The notes under the pieces: model-generated
What the model saw: only the letters and a program-made list of their open reading frames with translations
What the model was told of the DNA's origin: nothing
The model's database searches: none
Part shown: positions 1-9,100 of the stretch, in pieces
How the letters are laid out: every line of letters starts with the position of its first letter
Numbering within the stretch: the first letter of the stretch is position 1
Translations under genes and position numbers: made by a program
NCBI GenBank assembly: GCA_947474445.1
Contig: CANJJY010000022.1
Span: forward strand, 1 to 21,093
Direction: 5' to 3'
DNA: 21,093 nucleotides
Source: Oligoflexaceae bacterium
Lineage (GTDB): Bacteria; Bdellovibrionota_B; Oligoflexia; Oligoflexales; Oligoflexaceae

Positions 1-314
1 ATTATGCCGCTACGGCTTTCAATCACACCATTCTGCAGATGATCAAGAACCACAAGTACGGCCGGCAGGAGCTGACTGAAATATTCAGGATCGCGCGGGA
101 ACAACCGGGCAAGATGGGTTGCGGAATCATGGCCTGCAACCATCCTTTGATGCCCTTTCCGCGCGCGGCCGAAATCAATTCATACATCGACCTGACCTTG
201 CTCAAAGATCTGGAGACCTCGAAAATAGCGCCCGCCAAGAAGCAAGCGATCCAGGTTCTCCTATCCTCCAAATCGACCCCCGAACAAATCGCGGGAGCAA
301 AGGCCAAACTATGA
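1..314 (+). CDS. 3' end of an unrecognised gene (partial, runs off the left edge)
   Basis: The reading frame is open from the left edge (first full codon at base 3) to TGA at 312-314, giving about 103 visible C-terminal residues. An internal ATG at 39 is not a convincing start, because no ribosome binding site precedes it and the frame continues upstream. The visible part is soluble and mostly helical, with two cysteines in a short MGCGIMACNHP segment that could bind metal or form a disulfide. The last ~40 residues are Lys/Ala-rich and helical (LLSSKSTPEQIAGAKAKL). I do not recognise the family. Its stop overlaps the start of the next gene (ATGA at 311-314), so the two are almost certainly co-transcribed and translationally coupled. 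The upstream part is outside the window. Confidence 0.7.
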   Translation, partial: YAATAFNHTILQMIKNHKYGRQELTEIFRIAREQPGKMGCGIMACNHPLMPFPRAAEINSYIDLTLLKDLETSKIAPAKKQAIQVLLSSKSTPEQIAGAKAKL

Positions 315-2092
315 AAAAGACTGCTGCTGGGCTTGCCGCATGGTGTTTCGTTTTGCTGAATCTCGATGCGTGCCGCAGTTTACGCGACTCGTCCTCTCTC
401 GATGACGCGGATACTCTCTCTGATTGGGTCCTCTTAGGCAACGACGCTCTCCTCGGCGAAGGTCATCGCTTTCGCATGAGTCCTGTCGACGAGCCCTCCA
501 AATGCCTGCTTCCTGGCCGCAAAGGTCTCGTCAGTCAGCCCTGCGGGACAGCCGGCATCTGGCACGTAAAAAAGGTGATCGACGTCGACCCCGGCTCGCA
601 CATCAAGGTCATACAGTCTCTGCACGATTATTCCTGCGCGGGCTATAAAAGGTATGGCAGTAGCTTTATCATCGTCAGTACCTCCTGCGATGAGACGAGC
701 AAAGATCAGTGGCTGATACTGCAGAACTCTCACCTGAATAAGGCCAGTCTTGACGGCAAAGCGAACCAGGTACCGACCAATCTCCCAGCGATCAACATCT
801 ACGTCGCGCCCCGTACCGAAGCGCAAGCTGCTGAGAGTTGGCGTGATTATATCATCGAAGGCAACCTGCATTTTCCCCAGGCGGGCGACAAAACCGAAGC
901 AAGTGAACGCAGCAACATCTATTGGGGACGGGTTCCTGCTCTAAAATCTATAGGGATTGCTTTTCATGAAAAGATCGCTCTCACCAGCATTCAGCTGAAT
1001 TACCGCAATGGATCGAGCGATATTTTTGGTAGTTGCAAACTGGGTAGCGAAGGCTGCGAGCTGAACAACAAGGATCACCCCGAATATACCAACCCCTATG
1101 TCTTGCAAGACCAAGAATACATTTCCAAAATCCAGGTGAAGTTCAGTCGCCCCACCCGCGAGATTAAAACGACCTATCTCACCGAAATTCAGATCTTTGT
1201 GAAAAGTGGCGAAACCGAAAAACTCGCTCTCTGGAAAGGTAAAGCCGACGATTCTGTGCCATGGAAGTCGATCGATACGTCTTTGGGCAGCGATGAGATT
1301 GAACCCAGATTGGTCAAGATAAAACAGCGCGTCATCGCCGGGCTCTTGATCAATACCGGTCGCCTGGGTCGTAGTGATTATATCGGCGGCATCGGCGGCA
1401 TTTTCGTCGAAAGAAAAGCCTATGAAGCCCACAATCCCGAGCAATTTGCGCCAGCAGGCAGTGTCGATCAAACCAATCCGGAAATCGTCGAGGGGGGTAG
1501 CGATGTAATCGGCATCACCCTAGCGACCGCTGATTTGCCGAACAAACCTGATAAACGCATCGAAGATCTCTTCACCAATCAGAGCTTCAAGTTTTCGAGT
1601 GCCTTCTTCAACAACAGCATGGTCGGACCGCAAGCAATCGGTCTCATTCGGCTCTGCGGTGACAAAAAACTCGATGGCATTTTCGTCAGACCGCGCACGG
1701 AATCGAGCGAACTGCCCGCGGAAAGCTACGGACAAACCAATTGCGCAAATCCTGCGCTCCTGGAACTAGCTCCCGACGAATACATCACGAGCATCTGGTG
1801 GAAGCCATTGACCGTAACATCCGCCCTGCTCCGAGGACCTGCCATAGGCAGTCTGAGCGTCAATACCAACAAGGGCGATGGTCGCGTCTGGTTTGAGGGC
1901 ACAGCTTTGAAGGGCGGAGGACAATGGATCAAAGGCTTCGGACGGGATGGCTATGCGATCATCGGTTTTCATGGCATCGCCAATAACGAGGGCAGCTCGA
2001 ATTACGTCAGCACTTTCCGCTTGAGCGGCATCGTCAATCTCGGACCCTGGTATGGAAAAATCTCGAGCGTCAACGCTTCATCCGATCCTTAG
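311..2092 (+). CDS. Lipoprotein with tandem lectin-like (R-type/jacalin-like) beta segments
   Basis: 593 aa. The start is ATG 311, which overlaps the previous stop; the open frame extends upstream to 119, but only 311 gives a signal peptide: MKKT, a hydrophobic stretch, then lipobox L18-D-A-C21. This predicts an envelope lipoprotein. Residues ~50-138 contain spaced cysteines and a C-x6-QW ending (C126, Q133-W134), resembling a ricin-type trefoil unit. Residues ~180-370 and ~435-578 look like two copies of a beta-prism (jacalin-like) domain, with matching elements DQEYISKI / DEYITSI, YLTEIQIFVKSG / AIGSLSVNTNKG, and Gly/Ile-rich final strands. Both lectin assignments are by-eye fold resemblance; the lipoprotein call is firm. 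A carbohydrate- or surface-binding role is inferred. It converges on the minus-strand gene that ends at 2098, leaving a 5-base gap with no terminator between them. Confidence 0.8.
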   Translation: MKKTAAGLAAWCFVLLNLDACRSLRDSSSLDDADTLSDWVLLGNDALLGEGHRFRMSPVDEPSKCLLPGRKGLVSQPCGTAGIWHVKKVIDVDPGSHIKVIQSLHDYSCAGYKRYGSSFIIVSTSCDETSKDQWLILQNSHLNKASLDGKANQVPTNLPAINIYVAPRTEAQAAESWRDYIIEGNLHFPQAGDKTEASERSNIYWGRVPALKSIGIAFHEKIALTSIQLNYRNGSSDIFGSCKLGSEGCELNNKDHPEYTNPYVLQDQEYISKIQVKFSRPTREIKTTYLTEIQIFVKSGETEKLALWKGKADDSVPWKSIDTSLGSDEIEPRLVKIKQRVIAGLLINTGRLGRSDYIGGIGGIFVERKAYEAHNPEQFAPAGSVDQTNPEIVEGGSDVIGITLATADLPNKPDKRIEDLFTNQSFKFSSAFFNNSMVGPQAIGLIRLCGDKKLDGIFVRPRTESSELPAESYGQTNCANPALLELAPDEYITSIWWKPLTVTSALLRGPAIGSLSVNTNKGDGRVWFEGTALKGGGQWIKGFGRDGYAIIGFHGIANNEGSSNYVSTFRLSGIVNLGPWYGKISSVNASSDP

Positions 2093-2097
2093 ACCGC

Positions 2098-4143
2098 CTA
2101 GGATGCGATCTTCTTCTGGTCGGGGATTGGCACCATACCTTTGAGCAGGGGTGATTCCCGTCTGAGCTTTTCAATGTCAGCATAAGGTGGCAGCTGTTCG
2201 ATCAGCTGCTCCTGAGGCGCCATAGGCTCGAGGACGAGGGGGACCCGCAATTCAAAATTTTTACCGGACTGCCGCGCTTCGAGGAGCCGTCGATAGAGAG
2301 AATCGGCTCGCGCATAGACTGGACTCTGGCCTTGATCGACCGCCTGTTTGATATATACCGAACCGAGCTGAGGTTCCTTGTTTTTAATGAGCGAGAGGCC
2401 CAGGTTATAGGCGACGATCGCGCGATACGTCAGCTTTTGTTGGGGGATGATTTTGAGGCAATTCTTATAGTGGCGAATCGCTTCCGTCAGATCCAAGGTC
2501 CGCGCCATGACCACCCCGAGATTGTTGAGATGCCCCACTAGCGCATCGACGTTCTTGATCAGTTTGATGAGATCGCCCGCCATCTGCGTTTGACCGCCAA
2601 CCAGCGCTACCTTGACCTTGGTTTCCTGGACTTGGTTCGAGCTCCCATCCATCTCTTCGGCTTGTATAAGGCTCTCTTCCGCTAACTGGAGATCGTTCTC
2701 CTCGAGCGCTGTGCAAGCAAGCGTGCAAAGTCTTTCTATGTTCTTAGGACTGAAGCTCGTCACACGCTTGAGCAGCGAAAGAGCCGCTTTGGTATCGCCA
2801 AGTCGGATGAGACACTTCGCCAGCTGACTGGCGATGTTCACGTTGTCGCCGTTGGAAGTGCGGGTGGCTTCGACCAAGAGACGCTTCGCTTCGAGAAAAT
2901 GCCCTTTCTGATAGGCAAAACAGGCTTTGATGTAGAGATCTTTGACCGGATCGCGACTGCTGATCGTCTGTAGTTTACGGAACAATTCTTGGGCACCCAA
3001 ATTATCGCCTTGGGCGAGCAAAGACATGATCTTGCGTTCGAGACTGAGAGCCTCGGTGGGATTTTTGGTTTGACCGATCGCCCAAGCGGCAGCGATGGTC
3101 AGCTGCTGGATGTTGAGTGGACGCTTTAAGACCTGCGCAACGCCCATGTCTTTGACCAGCTGGATATCGGCCCTTTCTAAGTTGTCGGTGATAACGATGA
3201 TAGGAATATCGATATAACCTTCTTCACGAATTCTCTGGATCAGAAAGGGACCGGCTACGCCCGGGCTCTGCCATTCAATGATGGCAAAGTCGATCGGCTG
3301 CTTTTTGATCTGCGCTGCAGCCGCCTCTCCATCTTTGAAAGAATAAATTTCCCGAAAGCCCAGCTCGCGGCACTTCCCTTCGATCAATTGCAAGCTTTCG
3401 GCGAGAGGATCGACGATGAGGGCCGATTGCATATTGAATTGCAGGGCGATGAGTTTATGCGAGCCCTCACCTTCCTGCAGCAGCGCTTCCCTCAACTTGG
3501 TCACAAAAGGCATCAGGTTTGAGTCGTAAAGGTCGAAATCCAGCAAGAGGCTCCGGGCTCGCCCCAACTCGCCCATTTTTGCTAGGGCTTCGATGTGCTG
3601 CAGACGCAGGACGTCGTCGAGGGGATAGAATTTTAAGAGGTTTTCTGCCGTCTCGACGATCTCACTCCAGCGCTTCTCGCCTTTCAAATAGTTGCGAAAA
3701 GAAGTAAAAGCCTGCAGACTCGCGGCCGAGCCGCTATCGAACTGCTTGATGAAAGTGTAAAAACTCTGCGCCATCACATCGGGTGCTTCGGCCGCCTCGA
3801 TCCAATGCAGAAGACCGTGGTTGAAAAGCAGGGGCAGGAAGGTCTGTTCGGAGTCCTTGACCATGACGACAGTGTAGAGTGGCTGCTTGGTGCCGGCAAG
3901 CATCTGGGGAAGATAGGCAGCGAGTCCCTCACCTTCTTGATCGTAATAGGTGCAATAGATCCACTGAACGACTTGTTTATCGACATCGACGGCGAGGTCG
4001 AAATAGTTCGCATAAGATCTGATGTCTGGAAACTTGAGCAAATGGAGGGCATCGACGATCTGTCGTCGCTTGATTTCGGTCGGGGCGACGACGCCGATAG
4101 CCTTTTTCCCACTCCGCAGAGCTGCTAATTCGCTTTCTTTCAT
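2098..4143 (-). CDS. Tandem pseudo-receiver/TPR signalling protein
   Basis: 681 aa. The open frame reaches back to 4212, but that start would overlap the PilZ gene by 64 bases; ATG 4143 lies 5 bases after the PilZ stop and is preferred. Residues ~13-130 have the alternating beta/alpha pattern of a receiver but no acidic pocket or acceptor Asp. Residues ~145-225 look TPR-like. Residues 239-350 are a clear second receiver: D245 in LIVDP, T319 in IIVITD and K340 in VLKRPL are at CheY-like spacing, but the phosphoacceptor is Glu (E290 in FAIIEWQSPG). Residues ~370-620 form a TPR array (for example GHFLEAKRLLVEA, GDTKAALSLLKRV, LDLTEAIRHYKNCL). It has no DNA-binding or enzymatic output domain, so it probably acts through TPR protein contacts in the cytoplasm. 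It sits in an operon with the PilZ gene, which suggests a c-di-GMP-linked pathway (inference). Confidence 0.85.
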   Translation of the reverse strand: MKESELAALRSGKKAIGVVAPTEIKRRQIVDALHLLKFPDIRSYANYFDLAVDVDKQVVQWIYCTYYDQEGEGLAAYLPQMLAGTKQPLYTVVMVKDSEQTFLPLLFNHGLLHWIEAAEAPDVMAQSFYTFIKQFDSGSAASLQAFTSFRNYLKGEKRWSEIVETAENLLKFYPLDDVLRLQHIEALAKMGELGRARSLLLDFDLYDSNLMPFVTKLREALLQEGEGSHKLIALQFNMQSALIVDPLAESLQLIEGKCRELGFREIYSFKDGEAAAAQIKKQPIDFAIIEWQSPGVAGPFLIQRIREEGYIDIPIIVITDNLERADIQLVKDMGVAQVLKRPLNIQQLTIAAAWAIGQTKNPTEALSLERKIMSLLAQGDNLGAQELFRKLQTISSRDPVKDLYIKACFAYQKGHFLEAKRLLVEATRTSNGDNVNIASQLAKCLIRLGDTKAALSLLKRVTSFSPKNIERLCTLACTALEENDLQLAEESLIQAEEMDGSSNQVQETKVKVALVGGQTQMAGDLIKLIKNVDALVGHLNNLGVVMARTLDLTEAIRHYKNCLKIIPQQKLTYRAIVAYNLGLSLIKNKEPQLGSVYIKQAVDQGQSPVYARADSLYRRLLEARQSGKNFELRVPLVLEPMAPQEQLIEQLPPYADIEKLRRESPLLKGMVPIPDQKKIAS

Positions 4144-4148
4144 CTCAC

Positions 4149-4514
4149 TCACTCGACACAAGAATAGGTGCGAAGTATCTTCAACAGATTGACCGTAATA
4201 GGTTCGACGCAAAGGCCAGCGCGACAGAAGCTCGCCATTGCGGTCTGACCGGTGCCATCGGTCGGCCGCGTCCAGCAGATCCGCATGGTCACAGGCTCCT
4301 GCCCTTCGAGGAGGAGAACGATGCGCTCGCCGATTTGGATTTGATCATCGACGAGAAAAATACCCAGGCCGCGTTCAGAAACATCGACATAGACAGCTTC
4401 CAGCGATTCTCCTGAACCTTTGCACAGCTTGCCGGGCACCGGAGCACTGATCGCGTAGCGCACCTGCGATCTTTGATCAGAAAATTGTCCTGGGGCCTTT
4501 TTCAGTCTGTTCAC
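4149..4514 (-). CDS. PilZ-domain c-di-GMP receptor protein
   Basis: 121 aa, GTG start at 4514 preceded by AAGGAG (plus-strand ctcctt at 4525-4530), about 10 bases upstream. Both halves of the c-di-GMP signature are visible: RxxxR as R15-S-Q-V-R19 and D/NxSxxG as D44-V-S46-E-R-G49, followed by the usual beta-barrel strands (GLGIFLVDD, IVLLLEG, MRICWTRP). This is a single-domain PilZ protein of typical size. Such proteins bind cyclic-di-GMP and pass the signal to a protein partner controlling motility, polysaccharide or surface behaviour. The gene downstream, 5 bases away, encodes the receiver/TPR protein, a natural partner candidate. The domain call rests on the visible motifs; the partner is inferred. 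Confidence 0.9.
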   Translation of the reverse strand: MNRLKKAPGQFSDQRSQVRYAISAPVPGKLCKGSGESLEAVYVDVSERGLGIFLVDDQIQIGERIVLLLEGQEPVTMRICWTRPTDGTGQTAMASFCRAGLCVEPITVNLLKILRTYSCVE

Positions 4515-4570
4515 TTTTCCGATGCTCCTTTAGCCTCTGGTTCAATTCATCTCTTCGGCTCAAGGATGGC

Positions 4571-4586
4571 AGGTCTGAAGAGACCT
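4571..4586 (-). promoter_or_regulatory. Perfect hairpin in the presumed 5' leader of the PilZ operon
   Basis: AGGTCT (4571-4576) and AGACCT (4581-4586) are perfect inverted repeats separated by a 4-base loop. The hairpin lies 40-56 bases upstream of the AAGGAG of the PilZ gene, so it would fall in that leader RNA. It has no T-tract, so it does not look like a terminator. A double-stranded operator is an alternative. Confidence 0.35.
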
Positions 4587-4610
4587 CCGCAACACTCCTC
4601 AAATTCAGCC

Positions 4611-4643
4611 TTATTATGTAATCTTTAAGAGCACTTAAGCACT
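4611..4643 (-). promoter_or_regulatory. Possible promoter and tandem AGCACT repeat upstream of the PilZ operon
   Basis: On the minus strand TTAAGT (plus 4633-4638) and TAATAA (plus 4611-4616) are separated by 16 bases and could be -35/-10 elements, though both are far from consensus. The plus-strand direct repeat AGCACT-TA-AGCACT (4630-4643) overlaps the -35 position, where a repressor or activator could bind. The repeat is exact; its function is inferred. Confidence 0.25.
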
Positions 4644-4683
4644 ATTCTTTGAGTTAACTTTACCGATAAATAAGGGTTTCTGG

Positions 4684-4704
4684 GGGGCCTCTTTGGTCCC
4701 TTTT
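4684..4704 (+). terminator. Terminator-like hairpin with no upstream plus-strand gene
   Basis: GGGGCC (4684-4689), loop TCTTT, GGTCCC (4695-4700) with one G-U pair, then TTTT (4701-4704). The stem is short and the T-run brief. The nearest upstream plus-strand gene ends at 2092, so it could end a short leader or small RNA, or be chance. Confidence 0.25.
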
Positions 4705-4853
4705 GTCGCCCAGGGCTCGACCCTTGCGATCTTTGAGCGCAGTCCGGCCAAACCCTCCCGCCTGCCCCTGACCTCTAAGAGTTTGACCCTGTGTTTAAAG
4801 ATTGCTAAGGAAGGGGGCCGAGGACCCTTATGCGCCCCATATACAGAAGGTCC

Positions 4854-4868
4854 TCCCTACATGAGGGA
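4854..4868 (+). promoter_or_regulatory. Small hairpin masking the ribosome binding site of the FadL-like gene
   Basis: TCCCT (4854-4858) pairs with AGGGA (4864-4868) across a 5-base loop, and the 3' arm is the purine-rich ribosome binding site GAGGGA. A larger inverted repeat AGGACC/GGTCCT (4821-4826/4849-4854) abuts it, so alternative folds are possible. Seen in sequence; a regulatory role is inferred. Confidence 0.3.
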
Positions 4869-4875
4869 ATCAATA

Positions 4876-6165
4876 ATGTGGATGGATCGTGTGACCCACG
4901 TTCGCATCGTGGCTTGTCTATTGTGCTTGGCAGGAACTGCGCGAGCCAACGTCTTTGACACCTACGGCCAGGGAGCGGCGACGGTCGCGATCGGCAATGC
5001 GACGACGGCAGCAGGCCGCTCGGCCTATGCTGCCTATACAAACCCAGCAACGCTCACGAGCAGCGACCAAAGCGAGGTCGCGACGCATCTGATGATGACG
5101 CGCTTTCGCTTGCGAGAGCTCCCGGAAGAGCGGGACACCACTTGGGCAAACGAAAGCAATCAGGGGCGCGCCGGAGGGCGTGATCTCGAAGGTGCGACGC
5201 TCGGGATTCATCTCAAACTCAGTGATCCTCTGCATTTCGGATTGGCCACCTATCTGCCGCAAGGCAAAGTCGGTCGCATCCGCGGCCTCTCACCGCAGCA
5301 AACGACTTATCTTCGCTACGACGGCCAAGAGCAAAAGCCAGTCGCTTTCACAGCCCTGGCTTGGCGCGTGAGTCCAGCTTTTTCGATCGGCGGCGGAGCA
5401 TACTACTCTCTCCGTGCCCGCGGGACTTTGCAGGTGAATCTCGCACAGGACCAATCGGAAGGACGCCTCGACCTTGATCTCGAACCCGTCGTCGTTCCCT
5501 ACGGCGGAGTCCTCTGGCAGCACGATCGATTGAAGATCGGCGCGACCTACCGTGAAGCGCAGGAAAGCGCGAGCGAAATCGATTCATCTTTCGCCTTCTC
5601 CACCGCGGAAGCCACTCTGCCCTTCGAAGCGAGGACGAGTCTCGTTCCTTACTTCGATCCGGCGCAAACTCGCCTGGGCATGGCCTGGGAAGATTCCACC
5701 TACGCTCTTTTTCTAGCCTTTGAAAAGTCTGCTTGGTCGCAGTATCGCGCCCCTATCGTTAATCTCAGTGGACCCGATGTCGCCGCTGTCTCGGCCGAAG
5801 GCGCGGCGAACAATCGCAAAGCTGGTTTGCGCGATACGGAGGCCTATAGGGTGGGCCTGTCCAAACCTTTTGGTGAAACGGTATGGGGACACATGGACCT
5901 CCGTTGCGGCTATGAATATCACACCTCAGCGCACAAACCTGGCGTTCGTTCAACTCTCGTCGATCCCTCGCGGCAAGTCCTCGCTCTCGGCACCGTGTGG
6001 GCTTTGCCTCCTGATCAAGAAGGTCGGCGTTTGGCGCTGGAAGCCGCCTATCAGTTGAGTTATCTCGCATCATTTAAAACCTACGCAGCCAACGGCGATA
6101 CCGCGATCACCCGAGGAGGTAGCACGCTGCATACTCTCTCGGGAGGATTGAACTATGCTCTCTAA
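4876..6165 (+). CDS. FadL/OmpP1-family outer-membrane channel-like protein
   Basis: 429 aa. ATG 4876 is chosen because GAGGGA (4863-4868) lies 7 bases upstream; ATG 4861 and 4882 are in frame and cannot be excluded. The signal peptide is hydrophobic and ends TARA24, with cleavage before N25. The mature start NVFDTYGQGAATVAIGNA, followed by YAAYTNPATL, closely matches the FadL/TodX/OmpP1 N-terminal hatch (family pattern: Asn first, GxGA, a Gly-x-Ala stretch, then YYNPA). The rest shows alternating amphipathic beta strands with Gly/Tyr/Trp (LAWRVSPAFSIGGGAYYSL, LEAAYQLSYLASF). The family forms 14-strand barrels that import long-chain fatty acids or other hydrophobic molecules; the ligand here is unknown. 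The terminal residue is Leu rather than the usual aromatic. Its last 11 bases overlap the next gene, indicating an operon. Confidence 0.82.
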   Translation: MWMDRVTHVRIVACLLCLAGTARANVFDTYGQGAATVAIGNATTAAGRSAYAAYTNPATLTSSDQSEVATHLMMTRFRLRELPEERDTTWANESNQGRAGGRDLEGATLGIHLKLSDPLHFGLATYLPQGKVGRIRGLSPQQTTYLRYDGQEQKPVAFTALAWRVSPAFSIGGGAYYSLRARGTLQVNLAQDQSEGRLDLDLEPVVVPYGGVLWQHDRLKIGATYREAQESASEIDSSFAFSTAEATLPFEARTSLVPYFDPAQTRLGMAWEDSTYALFLAFEKSAWSQYRAPIVNLSGPDVAAVSAEGAANNRKAGLRDTEAYRVGLSKPFGETVWGHMDLRCGYEYHTSAHKPGVRSTLVDPSRQVLALGTVWALPPDQEGRRLALEAAYQLSYLASFKTYAANGDTAITRGGSTLHTLSGGLNYAL

Positions 6166-9100
6166 AGTCACAGCCGGCTTTCTGCTCGTAGCGGCTATCC
6201 TGTGCTGGAGCGCATGCTCGCGACCGAGCGAAACGCCTGATGCTCATCGCGGTTTTTTTAAAAGCCCGGATGCGGCGTCTGCCTGCCTTGAGAATAATCT
6301 GTCCCAATGGGAACTGAGCGGCGTCTTCGTTCATAAACTGCTTCGCTGCGCATCAAATCAAAATGACGAAGGCGGTGAAACCTTGCCCTCGACCGAGGCG
6401 CTGCTGGCTTCACTACCACCGGAAAAGCTGCAAAATCTAATCGATTTTCTGCTCTTGCCTGACCCTCAGGGCAAAACCCACGAAGAGCGCTATCCCTATC
6501 TTCTCGCCTTTGGAACTTTGCTCGATCGCGATCTGACCCAAGCACCGTCTCTGCGCGGCGAAAGACTCGGCGCATTGCAGAATCTCCTGATCGCGATGAA
6601 AACGGATCGCGCGCAGGAAGTTCTTGTGCATTGGGCGCGCTCGGCGCGCATGCAAGACCTCATGCGCGAGTTGGGTGCATTTCTCGCCGGACTGCAGGGC
6701 GATGGCCTCGAATCCCTCACGCACGAAATCTTGGCTGGTGAACGTCTGCGGCAACCTTTGCTCACCCTGTCCCGCGCACCTCTCACCGACGATAGTCTGA
6801 TGCAAGCCCTTGCTGAGAGCCTGAGCGCCACACCCACTCGCGTTCTCGCCGCCGCCGACCGCGAGTCTATTATCGATGGCTGGCGTCAACCTCAACTGGG
6901 CTCCTCCGCTGTTCACGCGCCCGAAGGTCCCACGGCGGAAGGGCAAACGCCGGCTCAGCATCTCGCCGCCTTTAACAGCTCTTGGTCTGATGCCGACCGA
7001 GAAGGTCTGAGTCGCGGCCTCCTCAAAATGTGGGATCTTTATCGCAGCAGCGGCAGCACCTCGCGTCCAGCGCTCGATCAAAAGCTCCTGAAGACCGCTA
7101 CTGCGGCGATCGATCAACAGAGCGGGCCGAGTCTTTGGCTGTTATCGATGCTGAATGATATGCAAGGCCTCCGCGCCGCCGACGGCGACACAGTCGCAGG
7201 AGCGATTGAACGCCTCCTGAGCGATGCCTACGATCCCACTCTCGATAGTCTCAGAGCCAAGATGGGCGGCAGCCGCCTGATCTCTCAGATAGCCACCTTG
7301 ATGGAAGAAGGAGGAGCCGTTCCAGGCTGCTCAAACTTAAGTATCGATGGACTCGCGGCGCGCGATACAGGCGATTTTGCTTCTTACGCTGCCCTCGTTC
7401 AGACCCTGACGACTCCGCAGAGTGCCTGTGATCAGAAAATTCCGCTTGAAGCCGCTTTTTCCAGCTGGACGGGCGTGAGCATCGACACTGATTGCAGTGT
7501 CGCCGTTGGACCATGTCTCGCCGCGCAAACGCGGGCTCCAGCGCAAATCGCTTCCTATTGGCAGGATGGTTATACGCCACCTTCGCCTCGCCTCCTGCAA
7601 GATCTCGTGCTGCAGTCTCTCGCTCATTTGAGCCGCGAGCTCCGCGCCGATCCTTATGCTCTCCGCAATCTCTCACTCGCGCCCGGCAGCTTCTCGGCCG
7701 AGGGTCTCGAGGCTATGGCCGCTGATTTTCGCGCGCAATCGATCGCGACCATCGAAGAGGTGGCGTCCTTTGACGAGGCGCTGACGCGCAAATACCGCGG
7801 AGAGCTCACGGAAGATTTCCTGGAAAAGGTCCTGGCGGCCTCCCTTGAAAAAATGGCCAGTCGCGCCTCAGAATTTTACGACCTCGTGCCCAATACGATT
7901 GACGCCGGAGAAAAAACCGCCGATCAGCGCGCGAGTCGCATCTTTGCGGGCCTCTATGCAGGCGGCCCTCTCGAATCCGCTCTAGCCGATCGTCTGCAGC
8001 TGTCCTCAGTGTTGACGGAAAAACTTCCTGCCGACGCCGAACTCAGCGCCTTTCTACGCAGCCATCCTGCCTTTCTGAGTTCCTTTCTCGATCGGCAGCG
8101 CCGTTCGCTCGCTATCTTTCGTCACCCTGCTTTTGCCGTGCAAAGCAACGAGGATCTCACTCCCTTCGTCAGCCTCGGCAGCAACCTCAATAACTTTGTC
8201 AGTCTCGTCAGCGATGGGAATCGCCATCGTGATACTCTAGGTCCCATCACGGCGGCTTCGCCCTTTCTCATTAAATCGAGCGCAGAACTCCTGCAACCGA
8301 CGCAAGCCATCCTCGATTTCGATCCCTATGACCGGAGCAAGCAAGCCGCCTGGGGTCTCTGGACGCAGCAATTGAGCAGCAGCGGTCTGGTCAGTAAAGA
8401 CGTTCCGCCTCAGCTGGCTGCCCGCTTTGAGGCTTGGTCGCGCGAGGTTTGGCTCCCATCGATGACGGCGGCGGCTAACTGGACCGATCTTTGGCAGCTC
8501 GCTCCGCCGCGCTGGGCCTCGCAGAGTCCCCAGTTCTCTCCAGAATTTTTCGAGGTGAAACCCTACGATGCGAACGAAGCTCGCATCCTGACTCTCTATC
8601 AACTCAGGCATTATCTGAAGATCCCTCTGCCGCTGCCGAAGGGAGCGAGCATCAGCGCAGGAGCCAATCCCACTCCGACGACCACGCAGTTCACGCAGGC
8701 CCTCCGCGGCTTCATGAGCGCGGCGTATATGGCGAGCCCTGGGGGCGATTACACTCTATTTGCAAGGCTCGCTCCACCCTTTCTCGCCGACCCGTCCTTG
8801 CAAACGCTCGAAGCTCTCCAATCTGCAGCTTTGCCTGACTGGCAGTCTTTTGCGGCCAGCGATCAGTTCTTTCCCTATGCCCGGCAGAATCTCATCCGCG
8901 ACGTGCAGAAGTTTTCGGTCGAATCTTTTACGCCAGAATTCAAATTATTTTCGACTTTCAACCTTTTGAGTTTCACGCGGTCTGGCATCGCCTATTTTCC
9001 TCAGCCTTTGATCGGTTTTGGAGGGCGTCTCTGTCATATTTCAGAAGCGGAAACAGCCCCCTGTCCCGTCGAACTTTCTTCCGCCTCCGATGAAGCAGCC

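Larger units (their letters stand above)
4515..4875. other. Divergent intergenic region between the PilZ operon and the FadL-like operon
   Basis: No convincing gene lies in these 361 bases. An open plus frame enters from 4693, but its residues are Pro/Arg-rich and lack a ribosome binding site. The left half, upstream of the PilZ operon, is AT-rich and holds a 6-bp perfect hairpin (4571-4586) and a tandem direct repeat (4630-4643). The middle holds a GC hairpin followed by TTTT (4684-4704). The right half has a weak promoter-like pair TTGACC-N17-TAAGGA (4783-4811), a 6-bp inverted repeat (AGGACC 4821-4826 / GGTCCT 4849-4854) and a small hairpin over the ribosome binding site of the FadL-like gene. 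Confidence 0.6.

Noticed and set aside
119..310. N-terminal extension of the lectin-like lipoprotein
   Set aside because: It overlaps the upstream gene and would place the lipobox more than 80 residues from the start.
941..1471. 176-codon minus-strand frame opposite the lectin-like lipoprotein
   Set aside because: It mirrors the codon pattern of the real plus-strand gene and has no ribosome binding site or domain.
4693..4875. N-terminal extension of the FadL-like gene
   Set aside because: The signal peptide would be buried behind about 60 residues; the start near 4876 places it correctly.
6437..7117. 226-codon minus-strand frame opposite the giant lipoprotein
   Set aside because: A shadow of a long plus-strand gene that is coupled to its neighbours; no signal or domain.
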